Both the position numbers and the translations under genes were made by a program. The notes beneath the pieces are model-generated. The model made no database searches. It was not told the DNA's origin and saw only the letters and a list, made by a program, of their open reading frames with translations. A stretch of 64,000 nt of DNA. Origin: Algorimicrobium sp002414705 (GTDB lineage Bacteria > Bacteroidota > Bacteroidia > Flavobacteriales > Flavobacteriaceae). Where the stretch lies: the NCBI GenBank assembly GCA_963972425.1, contig CAXAUF010000007.1, positions 10,189 through 74,188 of the forward strand, in the 5' to 3' direction. Numbering within the stretch: the first letter of the stretch is position 1; every line of letters begins with the position of its first letter. Shown here piece by piece: positions 43,955-52,726 of this stretch.

Positions 43955-44970
43955 TGATTCGGATTGGTATTAATGGTTTTGGAAGAATTGGCAGACGCGT
44001 ATTTAGGTTGCTTCATAACCACCCAGAATTAGAAGTTGTTGCTATTAATGATTTAGCAGACGCCAAAACGCTGAGCCATTTATTAAAATATGATAGTATT
44101 CATGGTGTTTTTCATGAAACCATATCACATGATGATAACCATATCATTATTAATGGCGAAAAAATCCTATTATCTCACGAAAACCATCCTAAAAATATTG
44201 ATTGGAAATCACCCAAAGTTGATTATGTCATAGAGTCTACAGGTAAGTTTAAAACAAAAGACGTTCTAGAACATCATATTACAAATGGTGCTAAACGGGT
44301 TATTTTAAGTGTTCCTTCAGAAGATGATTCCATAAAAACCATCGTTTTAGGTATTAATGAGTCCAGTCTAGATGGTACGGAAACCATTATTTCAAATGCC
44401 TCCTGCACCACCAATAATGCAGCACCAATGATGGATGTGATTCATAAATTATGCGGTATAAAACAAGCTTATATAACAACCATTCATTCGTTTACTACAG
44501 ATCAAAGTCTACACGACCAACCGCATCGCGATTTGCGTCGTGCCCGTGCAGCTGGTCAGTCCATAGTACCAACTACTACTGGAGCAGCTAAAGCACTAAC
44601 GCGTATTTTCCCAGAACTATCAGATGTTATTGGTGGATGTGGCATTCGAGTTCCAGTGGCAAATGGTTCATTAACAGATATCACCTTCAATGTTGAAAAT
44701 GCAGCTAGTATAGAAACTGTAAATGATGCCTTTAAAAAAGCTTCTGAAGGGTATTTAAAAAATGTATTAGCATATACAGAAGATCCCATCGTTTCCATTG
44801 ATATTGTAGGAAATCCACACTCCTGTGTATTCGATTCCCAGATGACATCTGTCATCGGAAATATGGTAAAAATAATTGGCTGGTATGATAATGAAACTGC
44901 CTATTCTCAAAGAATCATTGATTTAATTTGCTTTTTATCGGCTAAAAAACAACTTTTATCGAATAAATAA
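43954..44970 (+). CDS. gap: Type I glyceraldehyde-3-phosphate dehydrogenase
   Basis: The 338-residue enzyme oxidises glyceraldehyde 3-phosphate with NAD(P) and phosphate. It opens with IRIGINGFGRIGRRVFRL, has the catalytic NASCTTNNAAPM with Cys151, the RAARAAGQSIVPTTTGAAKAL-type block and ends GWYDNETAYSQRIIDL. Asp33 in AINDLADA suggests NAD preference. Its ATG overlaps the lipA stop by one base, an unusual pairing that implies coupled translation. It may be one of two gap copies in the genome; this cannot be checked here. Confidence 0.96.
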   Translation: MIRIGINGFGRIGRRVFRLLHNHPELEVVAINDLADAKTLSHLLKYDSIHGVFHETISHDDNHIIINGEKILLSHENHPKNIDWKSPKVDYVIESTGKFKTKDVLEHHITNGAKRVILSVPSEDDSIKTIVLGINESSLDGTETIISNASCTTNNAAPMMDVIHKLCGIKQAYITTIHSFTTDQSLHDQPHRDLRRARAAGQSIVPTTTGAAKALTRIFPELSDVIGGCGIRVPVANGSLTDITFNVENAASIETVNDAFKKASEGYLKNVLAYTEDPIVSIDIVGNPHSCVFDSQMTSVIGNMVKIIGWYDNETAYSQRIIDLICFLSAKKQLLSNK

Positions 44971-44971
44971 T

Positions 44972-44979
44972 TATATTTG
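44972..44979 (+). promoter_or_regulatory. Promoter -7 box for the hybrid histidine kinase gene
   Basis: TATATTTG matches TAnnTTTG, 22 bases before the start at 45001 and directly after the gap stop. Confidence 0.5.
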
Positions 44980-45000
44980 TCGGCAATCGTTATATGAATC

Positions 45001-47229
45001 ATGTCCCAGATAAATAAATATATATACTTTATTTTTATGCTGTTAAGCTTCAGTTTATCAGCGCAAGATGAAATTAGTGAAGATATTGAGGCCATTCAAA
45101 TAAACATTGACTACAAGATAAATCAAGCACAACAAGATATTGAAAGCAGCGATTATTTTGAAGCTCAAAAAAAACTAGAAGAAGCACTCGTTCTTGCTGA
45201 AAAAATTAGCACAAAAAAAAGTATTGGTATCATTTATGCCAAGCTTGGTAAGCTTCAATATATAATTGAAGAACCAGATTCTGCACTTACAAGTTTATTT
45301 AAAGCTAACGAAATTCAGCGAATTATAAAAGACGATGTTAATCGTGCCGAGACATACAAAACTATAGGAAACGTCTATAATAGTAAAAAAGAGTATCGAC
45401 AAGCACTAGATTATTATGTATCTGCAAACACGCTTTTTGATCAAGAAGGTTTAGATGACTTTGTTGCAGAAGTACTACTTAACGAAGGAAAAGCACTCAT
45501 AAAAATAAAAGATTACAAAAAAGCAAATAAACAATTAGAACGATCTATTGCACTTGCTAACCGCTACGAACTAGATAAAATTAAGAGTAGCGCCATGATC
45601 CATAACGGACTAGCCTTAAGCCTTCTAGGCGAACAAGAAGCCGGCTTAGAGTCTGCTGCAAAAGGTGTTCAATTAGCAAAGGATTATAAATTTAATACTG
45701 TACTTACCAATGGTTATTTAATTTTAAGCGATTTAAATGAATCTAATGGAGACTTCAAGTCATCGTCAGAATACTTAAAAAAGTACATGACGCTTTCTGA
45801 TTCTTTATTACAGGTAAAACGTGCAAATCTATCTCCAGAAAAGCGCATCAAGATTTTATTAAACAACCAGACAGAATTTCAAAAAGAACAAGCAGCTAAC
45901 CTTGAAGAAAAAATTAAGGAGAATAATTTAAGTAAACTTACCACCATTTTAAGTATTGCATTAATTACTATTTTATCATTACTGACCTTGTCTTTATATA
46001 AAAACAATAATATAAGACTAAAAACTAACAATATGCTTCACATTAAAAACAGTGAACTTATTGTTGCCATGGAAAAAGCAGAATTAGCTTCCAAAACCAA
46101 AGCAAACTTCTTGTCTACGGTTACCCACGAGTTACGAACACCACTCTATGCGGTTACTGGTTTAACCAATATGTTGTTGGATGAAGATCCAAAACCAAAC
46201 CAGATTCAACATTTAAAATCTCTTAAATTTTCTGGTGAATATTTACTAACATTTATAAACGATATTCTTCAAATAAATAAAATTGAAGCCAATAAAGTAG
46301 ATATCGAGCCGGAAAACTTCAACTTGAAAAAGAAAATAACTAATGTTATTGCAGCATTAAATAATTCGGCTAACGATAACAACACCAAATTACATTTAGA
46401 TTATGGACATGACGTGCCAGAAACCTACAATGCAGATCAGCTTAAAATATCCCAAATACTAATTAATTTAATTGGTAACTCCATAAAATTTACAAAAGAT
46501 GGAGACATATGTATACGCACTAAAAAACTGCATCAAGATGGTGATAATTATACCATTCGCTTTGAAGTTGAAGATAATGGTATTGGAATTAGTCAAGAAA
46601 AACAAGAAAAACTTTTTGAAAGCTTCTCTCAAGGATCCATTCAGATTAATCGTAAATATGGCGGAACTGGTCTAGGTTTATCCATTGTTAAAGGACTTAT
46701 AGAAATATTGAAAGGTAAAATTTATTTAAAAAGTGAAATTGGAAAAGGCTCTAATTTTATTTTTGAAATACCTATGAAATATGCAGAGCCTAAAGCGAAA
46801 CCTAAAAAAGTGGATTACTTTAATAATGTTGCTGACGTTGATTTAGAGAATATTAAAATATTAGTTGTTGAGGATAACAAAATCAATCAGATGATTACGA
46901 AGAAAATCCTGAACAAAATGAAATTAAATTGTGATATTGTTGATAACGGTGAAGAGGCTGTTGAAAAAGTAAATACTGAAAATTACGATGTGGTTTTAAT
47001 GGATATTCATATGCCAGGAATTAGCGGTCTTGAAGCCACAAAACGCATTCGTAAATTTGATGAAAACATAACAATATTTGCCTTAACTGCCGTAACTATT
47101 GAAGATAAAATGCATGAGTTTGACGAAGCTGGATTTACAGATATTATTTCAAAACCATTTAAACAAGAGGATTTTGAGAAAAAACTCTACGAAGCTTTAA
47201 TTGGTAATAGTGAAGCTAAATCTGTTTAA
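45001..47229 (+). CDS. Hybrid sensor histidine kinase with TPR sensor and receiver domain
   Basis: The 742-residue protein has a signal segment (IYFIFMLLSFSLSAQ), a periplasmic set of TPR repeats (about residues 40-270), and a transmembrane segment near 315-337. A HisKA domain follows, with phospho-acceptor His376 in FLSTVTHELRTPLYAV, then an ATPase domain with N-box LINLIGNSIKFT and G-boxes DNGIGI and GGTGLGLSIV. A C-terminal receiver domain (ILVVEDNKINQMI) carries Asp668 in VVLMDIHMPG. It should sense an envelope signal and relay phosphate to its own receiver. There is no neighbouring response regulator or HPt gene. Confidence 0.95.
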   Translation: MSQINKYIYFIFMLLSFSLSAQDEISEDIEAIQINIDYKINQAQQDIESSDYFEAQKKLEEALVLAEKISTKKSIGIIYAKLGKLQYIIEEPDSALTSLFKANEIQRIIKDDVNRAETYKTIGNVYNSKKEYRQALDYYVSANTLFDQEGLDDFVAEVLLNEGKALIKIKDYKKANKQLERSIALANRYELDKIKSSAMIHNGLALSLLGEQEAGLESAAKGVQLAKDYKFNTVLTNGYLILSDLNESNGDFKSSSEYLKKYMTLSDSLLQVKRANLSPEKRIKILLNNQTEFQKEQAANLEEKIKENNLSKLTTILSIALITILSLLTLSLYKNNNIRLKTNNMLHIKNSELIVAMEKAELASKTKANFLSTVTHELRTPLYAVTGLTNMLLDEDPKPNQIQHLKSLKFSGEYLLTFINDILQINKIEANKVDIEPENFNLKKKITNVIAALNNSANDNNTKLHLDYGHDVPETYNADQLKISQILINLIGNSIKFTKDGDICIRTKKLHQDGDNYTIRFEVEDNGIGISQEKQEKLFESFSQGSIQINRKYGGTGLGLSIVKGLIEILKGKIYLKSEIGKGSNFIFEIPMKYAEPKAKPKKVDYFNNVADVDLENIKILVVEDNKINQMITKKILNKMKLNCDIVDNGEEAVEKVNTENYDVVLMDIHMPGISGLEATKRIRKFDENITIFALTAVTIEDKMHEFDEAGFTDIISKPFKQEDFEKKLYEALIGNSEAKSV

Positions 47230-48237
47230 TTAACTAATTTTTATATAATCTAAAATACAATTCTTGAAAATATCCTGCTCTTGAATAACAGCCTTTATAG
47301 GTATATAAAATAATTTCTCACACAGACTTTCATGGACTTTCAAGCGCATAAAATCTTTTTCAGTAGTTAATATAACATGCTGTTGTTCCAATATTGAAAT
47401 ATCTTCATCTTTAAAAGCATAATGATCAGGAAAATTTAGATGCTGAAACTGTAAACCACTATTTTTTAAATGCGCTACTAAAGGACTCGCATTGGCTATT
47501 CCAGTAACCAAGGTAACGTTTTCTAAATCTAATAAGTTTCTACTTTCATTTTCTGAAAAAACCACATCTGAATAATCTATAAAACTAAAAACCACTTTTT
47601 GATTCGCGTTTGGTTTCAATTTTAATCTAATCTGCTCTTTTTTGGAAACAGAAATATCTTTAGGACATTTTGTTACAACAATTATTTGTGCACGTTTAGC
47701 ACCTTGTCTCGGCTCACGCAAATTTCCAGTTGGCAAAACCCAATCATCAGAATATAAATCTTGATATGTTGTGAGTAAGATATAAAATCCAGCTCTTACT
47801 TTACGGTGTTGAAACGCATCATCCAATAAAATAACATCAGGTTTTTTTGGTAAACCTATTAATTTTTCAATACCACGCTGCCTGTTAGAGTCTACAGCAA
47901 CGTATACCTCATTATGAAACTTGCTGTAAAACTGAAACGGTTCATCGCCTAACGTTTTAGCATTATCAGTCGTATCAGCCAATCGAAACCCATCTGTTTC
48001 CCGTTTATATCCGCGACTTAAGGTAGCTACTTGATACGTATTTTTTAAAAGTGCAATTAAAAGTTCAATCATTGGCGATTTTCCAGTTCCGCCAGTACTT
48101 AAATTTCCAACACATATAATAGGAAGATTATAGGATTTACTTTTAAAAAATCCCAAATCGTAAAATCGGTTTCGCATCCAAGTCACCAAATAGTAAATAG
48201 GAACAATTGGAAATAATATTTTTCGAAGAAGCTTCAT
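47230..48237 (-). CDS. lpxK: Tetraacyldisaccharide 4'-kinase
   Basis: The 335-residue inner-membrane-associated kinase phosphorylates the 4' position of lipid A disaccharide. It has an N-terminal hydrophobic helix (KLLRKILFPIVPIYYLVTWM), then the P-loop VGNLSTGGTGKSPMIELL, the SRGYKRET motif, and the DDAFQHRKV motif with catalytic Asp. The start at 48237 gives the usual N-terminus; an upstream ATG at 48276 adds 13 residues and lies in the divergent promoter of the Nif3-like gene. It is convergent with the kinase gene (1 base apart). Confidence 0.95.
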   Translation of the reverse strand: MKLLRKILFPIVPIYYLVTWMRNRFYDLGFFKSKSYNLPIICVGNLSTGGTGKSPMIELLIALLKNTYQVATLSRGYKRETDGFRLADTTDNAKTLGDEPFQFYSKFHNEVYVAVDSNRQRGIEKLIGLPKKPDVILLDDAFQHRKVRAGFYILLTTYQDLYSDDWVLPTGNLREPRQGAKRAQIIVVTKCPKDISVSKKEQIRLKLKPNANQKVVFSFIDYSDVVFSENESRNLLDLENVTLVTGIANASPLVAHLKNSGLQFQHLNFPDHYAFKDEDISILEQQHVILTTEKDFMRLKVHESLCEKLFYIPIKAVIQEQDIFKNCILDYIKIS

Positions 48238-48257
48238 AACAACGAAAGTAATTATTT

Positions 48258-48265
48258 TATCTTTG
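48258..48265 (+). promoter_or_regulatory. Promoter -7 box for the Nif3-like gene
   Basis: TATCTTTG matches TAnnTTTG, 20 bases before the start at 48285, in the gap shared with lpxK. Confidence 0.5.
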
Positions 48266-48284
48266 ATGTTAAACATAAATAGAA

Positions 48285-49400
48285 ATGATTGTTCAAGACG
48301 TTATAAATTGTTTAGAAAATTTTGCTCCAACTTCCTATGCTGAAGATTTTGATAATGTGGGATTATTAGTAGGAAACTACCAAGAACATGTAACTGGTAT
48401 ATTGGTAACTTTGGATACTACCGAAGCGGTATTAGACGAAGCTATAGAAACCAATTGCAACCTCATTGTTAGCTTTCACCCTATTGTTTTTAAAGGTTTA
48501 AAAAAAATTACTGGAAAAAACTATGTAGAGCGCGTAGTTATAAAAGCTATTCAAAACAACATAGCTATTTTTGCTATTCACACCGCTTTAGACAATGCCT
48601 TTCATGGTGTAAACGACATGATTTGCGAAAAACTAAATCTTAAAAACCGTAAAATTCTAATTCCACAATCAGGAACAATCAAAAAACTAACTACCTATGC
48701 GCCACATGCTGAAGCCTCAAACATTCGGGAAGCTTTATTTCATGCTGGAGCTGGAAGCATTGGCAATTATGACCAGTGTAGTTTTAATCTAGAAGGAACA
48801 GGAACTTTTAGAGGTAATGAAATTTCAAACCCTGTAAAAGGCAAGAAAATGAAACCACATTCTGAACCAGAAACCCAAGTATCGGTTACATTCCCAAAGC
48901 ATTTAGAATCAAACATATTAAAAGCACTTTTTGCTGCTCATTCTTATGAAGAAGTAGCTTATGAAATTACAAGTTTAGAAAACACCAATCAACATATTGG
49001 TATGGGAATGATAGGCACTTTAGAAAAACCGATGACAGAATCCGATTTTTTCAAGTACTTAAAAGAACAAATGCAAACCAAAACTATTAGACATTCAACT
49101 TTTCTTAATAAACCCATTCAAAAAATTGCTGTATTAGGTGGCTCTGGAAGCTTTGCCATTTCAGCTGCCAAACATGCTGATGCTGACATATTTATAACGG
49201 CAGATTTAAAATATCACGATTTTTTTCAAGCGGAAAACAGCTTAATTTTGGCAGATATTGGGCATTATGAAAGTGAGCAGTTCACAAAAAACCTTTTAGT
49301 AGCATTTCTTACAAAAAAAATTACTAATTTTGCACCTGCCTTACCGGTAGGTAGGCTAATTTTATCAAAGACCAATACAAATCCTGTTAAGTATTATTAG
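48285..49400 (+). CDS. Nif3-like dinuclear metal centre hexameric protein
   Basis: The 371-residue protein is of the YbgI/Nif3 family: AEDFDNVGLLVGN (about residues 19-31), a metal-site segment VSFHPIVFKGLKKIT, AIHTALDNAFHGVND, and the C-terminal half ADLKYHDFFQAE...ILADIGHYESE with metal histidines. A central insert (about 125-230) is the PII-like domain seen in longer members. The biochemical function is unsettled (often labelled GTP cyclohydrolase I type 2). It is followed 4 bases later by the coiled-coil protein gene; this pairing is common in Bacteroidota. Confidence 0.93.
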   Translation: MIVQDVINCLENFAPTSYAEDFDNVGLLVGNYQEHVTGILVTLDTTEAVLDEAIETNCNLIVSFHPIVFKGLKKITGKNYVERVVIKAIQNNIAIFAIHTALDNAFHGVNDMICEKLNLKNRKILIPQSGTIKKLTTYAPHAEASNIREALFHAGAGSIGNYDQCSFNLEGTGTFRGNEISNPVKGKKMKPHSEPETQVSVTFPKHLESNILKALFAAHSYEEVAYEITSLENTNQHIGMGMIGTLEKPMTESDFFKYLKEQMQTKTIRHSTFLNKPIQKIAVLGGSGSFAISAAKHADADIFITADLKYHDFFQAENSLILADIGHYESEQFTKNLLVAFLTKKITNFAPALPVGRLILSKTNTNPVKYY

Positions 49401-49403
49401 AGT

Positions 49404-50183
49404 ATGGCAAAAAAGAAAGAAGCAACTGTAGAAGAGCGTTTAAGAGCATTGTATGACTTACAACTTGTAGATTCTCGCATCGATGAAATCAGAAATGTTC
49501 GTGGAGAACTTCCTTTAGAAGTACGCGATTTAGAAGACGAAGTTGCTGGAATGAACACTAGATTTGAAAAGCTTGAAGATAGTTTAGATGTTATTAAAAA
49601 TGATATCACCTCTAAAAAGAATCTAATTGAAGAGGCTAAAGCACTTATCAAAAAGTATAACGAACAACAAAAAAATGTTCGTAACAATAGAGAATTCAAC
49701 TCTATTTCAAAAGAAATTGAATTTCAGGAATTAGAAATTCAATTAGCTGAAAAAAACATTAATGAGCACAAAGCGCAAATTGAGCAGAAAAAGGATGTCA
49801 TTACACAGACTAAAGAACGCTTAAAAGAACGCCAAACGCACCTAAAACACAAAAAAAGTGAATTAGATGCTATTTTAGCTGAAACTGAAAAAGAAGAAGA
49901 AGCATTAATTAAAAAGTCTGATGATTTTAAAAAATCAATTGAGGATCGTTTAGTAGCTGCTTATACAAGAATCAGAACGAATGTTAAAAATGGTTTAGCG
50001 GTTGTCGCTATTGAAAGAGGTGCATCTGGAGGATCGTTTTTTACTATTCCACCACAAGTTCAAATGGAAATTGCTTCACGCAAAAAAATTATCACTGATG
50101 AACACAGTGGTCGTATTTTAGTTGATGCGGCTTTAGCTGAAGAAGAACGCGAAAAAATGCATAAGCTTTTTTCTAAATTATAA
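49404..50183 (+). CDS. Coiled-coil protein of the C4-type zinc ribbon family, cysteines lost
   Basis: The 259-residue protein is a long helical hairpin (about residues 10-180: ERLRALYDLQLVDSRIDEIRN, LEDEVAGMNTRFEKLEDSL, KKYNEQQKNVRNNREFNSIS) with a small C-terminal domain. In other phyla that domain is a four-cysteine zinc ribbon; here the matching positions (GASGGSFFTIPPQ and ITDEHSGRILVD) have no cysteines, as I recall for flavobacterial members. The role is unknown, perhaps nucleic-acid or membrane linked. It is co-transcribed with the Nif3-like gene and followed by a strong terminator. Confidence 0.9.
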   Translation: MAKKKEATVEERLRALYDLQLVDSRIDEIRNVRGELPLEVRDLEDEVAGMNTRFEKLEDSLDVIKNDITSKKNLIEEAKALIKKYNEQQKNVRNNREFNSISKEIEFQELEIQLAEKNINEHKAQIEQKKDVITQTKERLKERQTHLKHKKSELDAILAETEKEEEALIKKSDDFKKSIEDRLVAAYTRIRTNVKNGLAVVAIERGASGGSFFTIPPQVQMEIASRKKIITDEHSGRILVDAALAEEEREKMHKLFSKL

Positions 50184-50202
50184 GCTAATTTAAAAGACAA
50201 TA

Positions 50203-50236
50203 TAAAGCCTTCAATTTTTTTGAAGGCTTTTTTTTT
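50203..50236 (+). terminator. Terminator after the coiled-coil protein gene
   Basis: AAAGCCTTCAA and TTGAAGGCTTT form an 11-bp stem with a T-rich loop and a T run, 20 bases after the stop. Confidence 0.85.
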
Positions 50237-50303
50237 AATAAAATTTTAGCATTTAATTTATAAGGTTTACATGATTATTACGTCAAAAAGAAAAATTACA
50301 AAT

Positions 50304-50960
50304 ATGAATAAATTACTCCTTATTGTTATTTCAGCTATGTTTTTTAGCTGTAACAATACAGCACAAATTAACCCAAAACAACAAGACATTATTAATGCAG
50401 AACCTATAGAAGTAGCTATGCAAAACGGCAAAGCCAAAGCCTATTTTGCTAGTGGTTGCTTTTGGTGTGTAGAAGCTGTTTACGAGAGTGTAAAAGGCGT
50501 AGATGAGTCAATTTCTGGTTATGCTGGTGGACACACTAAAAACCCTACTTATGAAGCAAGTAACACAGGTAAAACAGGACATGCCGAAGCTGTTGAAATT
50601 ATTTACGATCCTAAAATTGTAAGTTATAAAACTTTGATTGATGTTTATTTTGCATCACAAAATCCAACACAAATTAATGGACAAGGTCCAGATACAGGTT
50701 CCCAATACAGATCAATTATCTTTTACCAGAACGCTGAGCAAAAAGCTATTATTTCAGAAAAAATAAATGCTTTGGAAAAACAATTAGGTAAAAAAGTAGC
50801 AGCAGAAGTGTATCCTTTCCAAAAATTTTGGGTTGGCGAAGATTACCATCAAGATTATGAGCGTTTACATCCAGAAAATCCTTACATCCAGAATGTATCC
50901 ATTCCAAGGTTAAATCGTTTCAAACAACGTATGCCAGAAGTTTTAAAGGCAAATCATTAA
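50304..50960 (+). CDS. msrA: Peptide methionine (S)-S-oxide reductase, lipoprotein form
   Basis: The 218-residue product has a lipoprotein signal with lipobox AMFFSC (Cys16), then an MsrA domain with the catalytic site ASGCFWCVEAVYE (Cys52), the GYAGGHTKNPTYE and GHAEAVEIIYDP blocks, and the C-terminal VGEDYHQDY. It repairs oxidised methionine in envelope proteins. The start at 50304 is chosen over an ATG at 50271 because the signal sequence begins there. Length and motifs are complete. Confidence 0.95.
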   Translation: MNKLLLIVISAMFFSCNNTAQINPKQQDIINAEPIEVAMQNGKAKAYFASGCFWCVEAVYESVKGVDESISGYAGGHTKNPTYEASNTGKTGHAEAVEIIYDPKIVSYKTLIDVYFASQNPTQINGQGPDTGSQYRSIIFYQNAEQKAIISEKINALEKQLGKKVAAEVYPFQKFWVGEDYHQDYERLHPENPYIQNVSIPRLNRFKQRMPEVLKANH

Positions 50961-50964
50961 GCTT

Positions 50965-51011
50965 AAAAAGCCTTCTAAAAAACTAGGTGACATTTTTAGA
51001 AGGTTTTTTTA
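50965..51011. terminator. Terminator between convergent msrA and methyltransferase genes
   Basis: CCTTCTAAAAA (50971-50981) pairs with TTTTTAGAAGG (50993-51003), followed by seven Ts. The stop of the minus-strand methyltransferase lies in its tail. Confidence 0.75.
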
Positions 51012-51809
51012 TGGCTTCGTTGCTTTAATGGTAAAAATTAATGGATACAAATTATCAGCCCTTTTAAACATACCATTTTCTGTTGGCACTAAATCCGGCA
51101 ACACATTATAAGGACTTTCAGGATATTCATGTAAATATTCAATTTGTAAACCTGCATCGGTTAGGGCATTAATGACTTCACTTAAACCATGATTCCAACC
51201 GTATTCTTTACTAATCATTTTAGAATCTTGATTTGCATAAGTCCCTTCATATTCTTCAAAAATAACGGCATCTTGCATGTAGCCATATTTCATAATGGGT
51301 TTGTCTTCTAAATAATCAAACATCCATACTATTGGGTGAAATTCTGCCATAAAAAAAGTACCTCCTTTTTTTAAGCGTTCGGCTATCATGTTTCCCCAAG
51401 GTTTTAAATCTGGTAACCAACCAATAACACCATAACTGGTAAAAACAATATCAAATTGATTGGTTATATGTTTAGACGTATCCAAAACGTTACAACAAAC
51501 AAATTCTGCATCCAATTTTAATTCTTCATTCAGTGTTTTAGCTAATTTTATGCCTTCATCACTTAAATCCACGCCAACGCATTTTGCTCCCATTCTACTC
51601 CAACTTAAAGTATCTTGTCCAAAATGACACTGTAAATGCAATAAAGATTTTCCTGAAACATCACCCAATGCCTTCAATTCATAAGGCATTAATGACGATT
51701 TTCCGTTTTTAAAACCGTCCATATTATACATATCACTTTCTGCATGCACTTTTACTTTGTTATTCCAAGTAGCCTTATTTGCGGCAAAATAGTTTTCTTC
51801 TAAATCCAT
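51009..51809 (-). CDS. Class I SAM-dependent methyltransferase
   Basis: The 266-residue protein has motif I GKSLLHLQCHFGQDTL (about residues 53-68), the acidic strand end CVGVDLSDEGIKLAK, and FDIVFTSYGVIGWLPDL. It looks like the methyltransferase-25/11 group common in Bacteroidota; the substrate is unknown. The start at 51809 (MDLEENYFAANKATW) is preferred over 51881, which would overlap the divergent lipoprotein gene. Confidence 0.88.
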   Translation of the reverse strand: MDLEENYFAANKATWNNKVKVHAESDMYNMDGFKNGKSSLMPYELKALGDVSGKSLLHLQCHFGQDTLSWSRMGAKCVGVDLSDEGIKLAKTLNEELKLDAEFVCCNVLDTSKHITNQFDIVFTSYGVIGWLPDLKPWGNMIAERLKKGGTFFMAEFHPIVWMFDYLEDKPIMKYGYMQDAVIFEEYEGTYANQDSKMISKEYGWNHGLSEVINALTDAGLQIEYLHEYPESPYNVLPDLVPTENGMFKRADNLYPLIFTIKATKP

Positions 51810-51867
51810 ATTCCAATCAATTATATCCCAATTTACTATAACTTTACAACTTCTTAAACATTTTAAC

Positions 51868-52551
51868 ATGAAACAATACATTCTAATATTTAGTGTTTTA
51901 CTTTTTATTCAATCTTGTAAATCCGATAAGAAAACTGAAGTGGTTGAAGAAATTGAAGCAACGGAAGACAAACTATTAACAACCTCTGAAAAAATTGCAA
52001 AAGCCTATGGTCTTGATAATTGGGATCAAGTTAATACCATGACATTTGCTTTTAACGTAAAAAAAGATAGTTCTGTTTTTAAACGTTCTTGGGTGTGGTC
52101 TCCAAAAACAAATGATGTTATTTTAATTACTGCAAATGACACCTTACGCTATAACCGCGACCAAATAGACAGCAAATTCGTAAATGCCGACAAAGCCTTT
52201 ATAAATGATAAATTCTGGCTATTAGCACCATTTAATTTAGTTTGGGATTCAGGAACTACGCTTTCTGAACCGATTCAAGAAACCTCTCCAATAGGCAAAA
52301 AAATGCTAAATAAAATAACACTAGTATATCCAGATACTGGTGGTTACACACCTGGTGATGCTTATGATTTGTATTATAATTCTGATTTTTTAATTGAAGA
52401 ATGGGTTTACCGAAAAGGTAATGCAGCAGCTCCATCCATGATGTCAACTTGGGAAAATAACAAAAATTTCAAAGGTATTTTAATAGCATTGAGTCATAAA
52501 AAAACGGATGATAATTGGGAATTATTTTTTACAGATGTTTCCATAAATTAA
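51868..52551 (+). CDS. Lipoprotein of unknown function
   Basis: The 227-residue product has a lipoprotein signal with lipobox LLFIQSC (Cys17) and an acidic linker (KTEVVEEIEATEDK). The mature domain is beta-rich: WDQVNTMTFAFNVKKDSSVFKRSW, ANDTLRYNRDQID and DAYDLYYNSDFLIEEWVYRKG. The pattern resembles LolA/outer-membrane lipid carrier-like beta sheets, but this is not secure. It is divergent from the methyltransferase and ends before a strong terminator. Confidence 0.78.
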   Translation: MKQYILIFSVLLFIQSCKSDKKTEVVEEIEATEDKLLTTSEKIAKAYGLDNWDQVNTMTFAFNVKKDSSVFKRSWVWSPKTNDVILITANDTLRYNRDQIDSKFVNADKAFINDKFWLLAPFNLVWDSGTTLSEPIQETSPIGKKMLNKITLVYPDTGGYTPGDAYDLYYNSDFLIEEWVYRKGNAAAPSMMSTWENNKNFKGILIALSHKKTDDNWELFFTDVSIN

Positions 52552-52627
52552 TTCTTAAACATCTAAAGCTAGCAAACCGAACGTATTTATAGTAATTATT
52601 CCGCTTTAAGCGCCTATATATTTTTAA

Positions 52628-52663
52628 TAAAGGGCTTCATCCAATGGTTGAAGCCCTTTTTCT
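52628..52663 (+). terminator. Terminator after the lipoprotein gene
   Basis: AAAGGGCTTCA and TGAAGCCCTTT form an 11-bp stem around CCAATGGT-like loop bases, with a T run, about 75 bases after the stop. Confidence 0.8.
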
Positions 52664-52694
52664 TTTTCCCTTTCATTTCTAAATTTATAATTCT

Positions 52695-52702
52695 TATTTT
52701 TG
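52695..52702 (+). promoter_or_regulatory. Promoter -7 box for the kynurenine cluster
   Basis: TATTTTTG matches TAnnTTTG. It overlaps a possible TTG start at 52700, so kynU must start further down, at TTG 52727. Confidence 0.55.
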
Positions 52703-52726
52703 TGGGAAACCGAAAAATCAATCACG

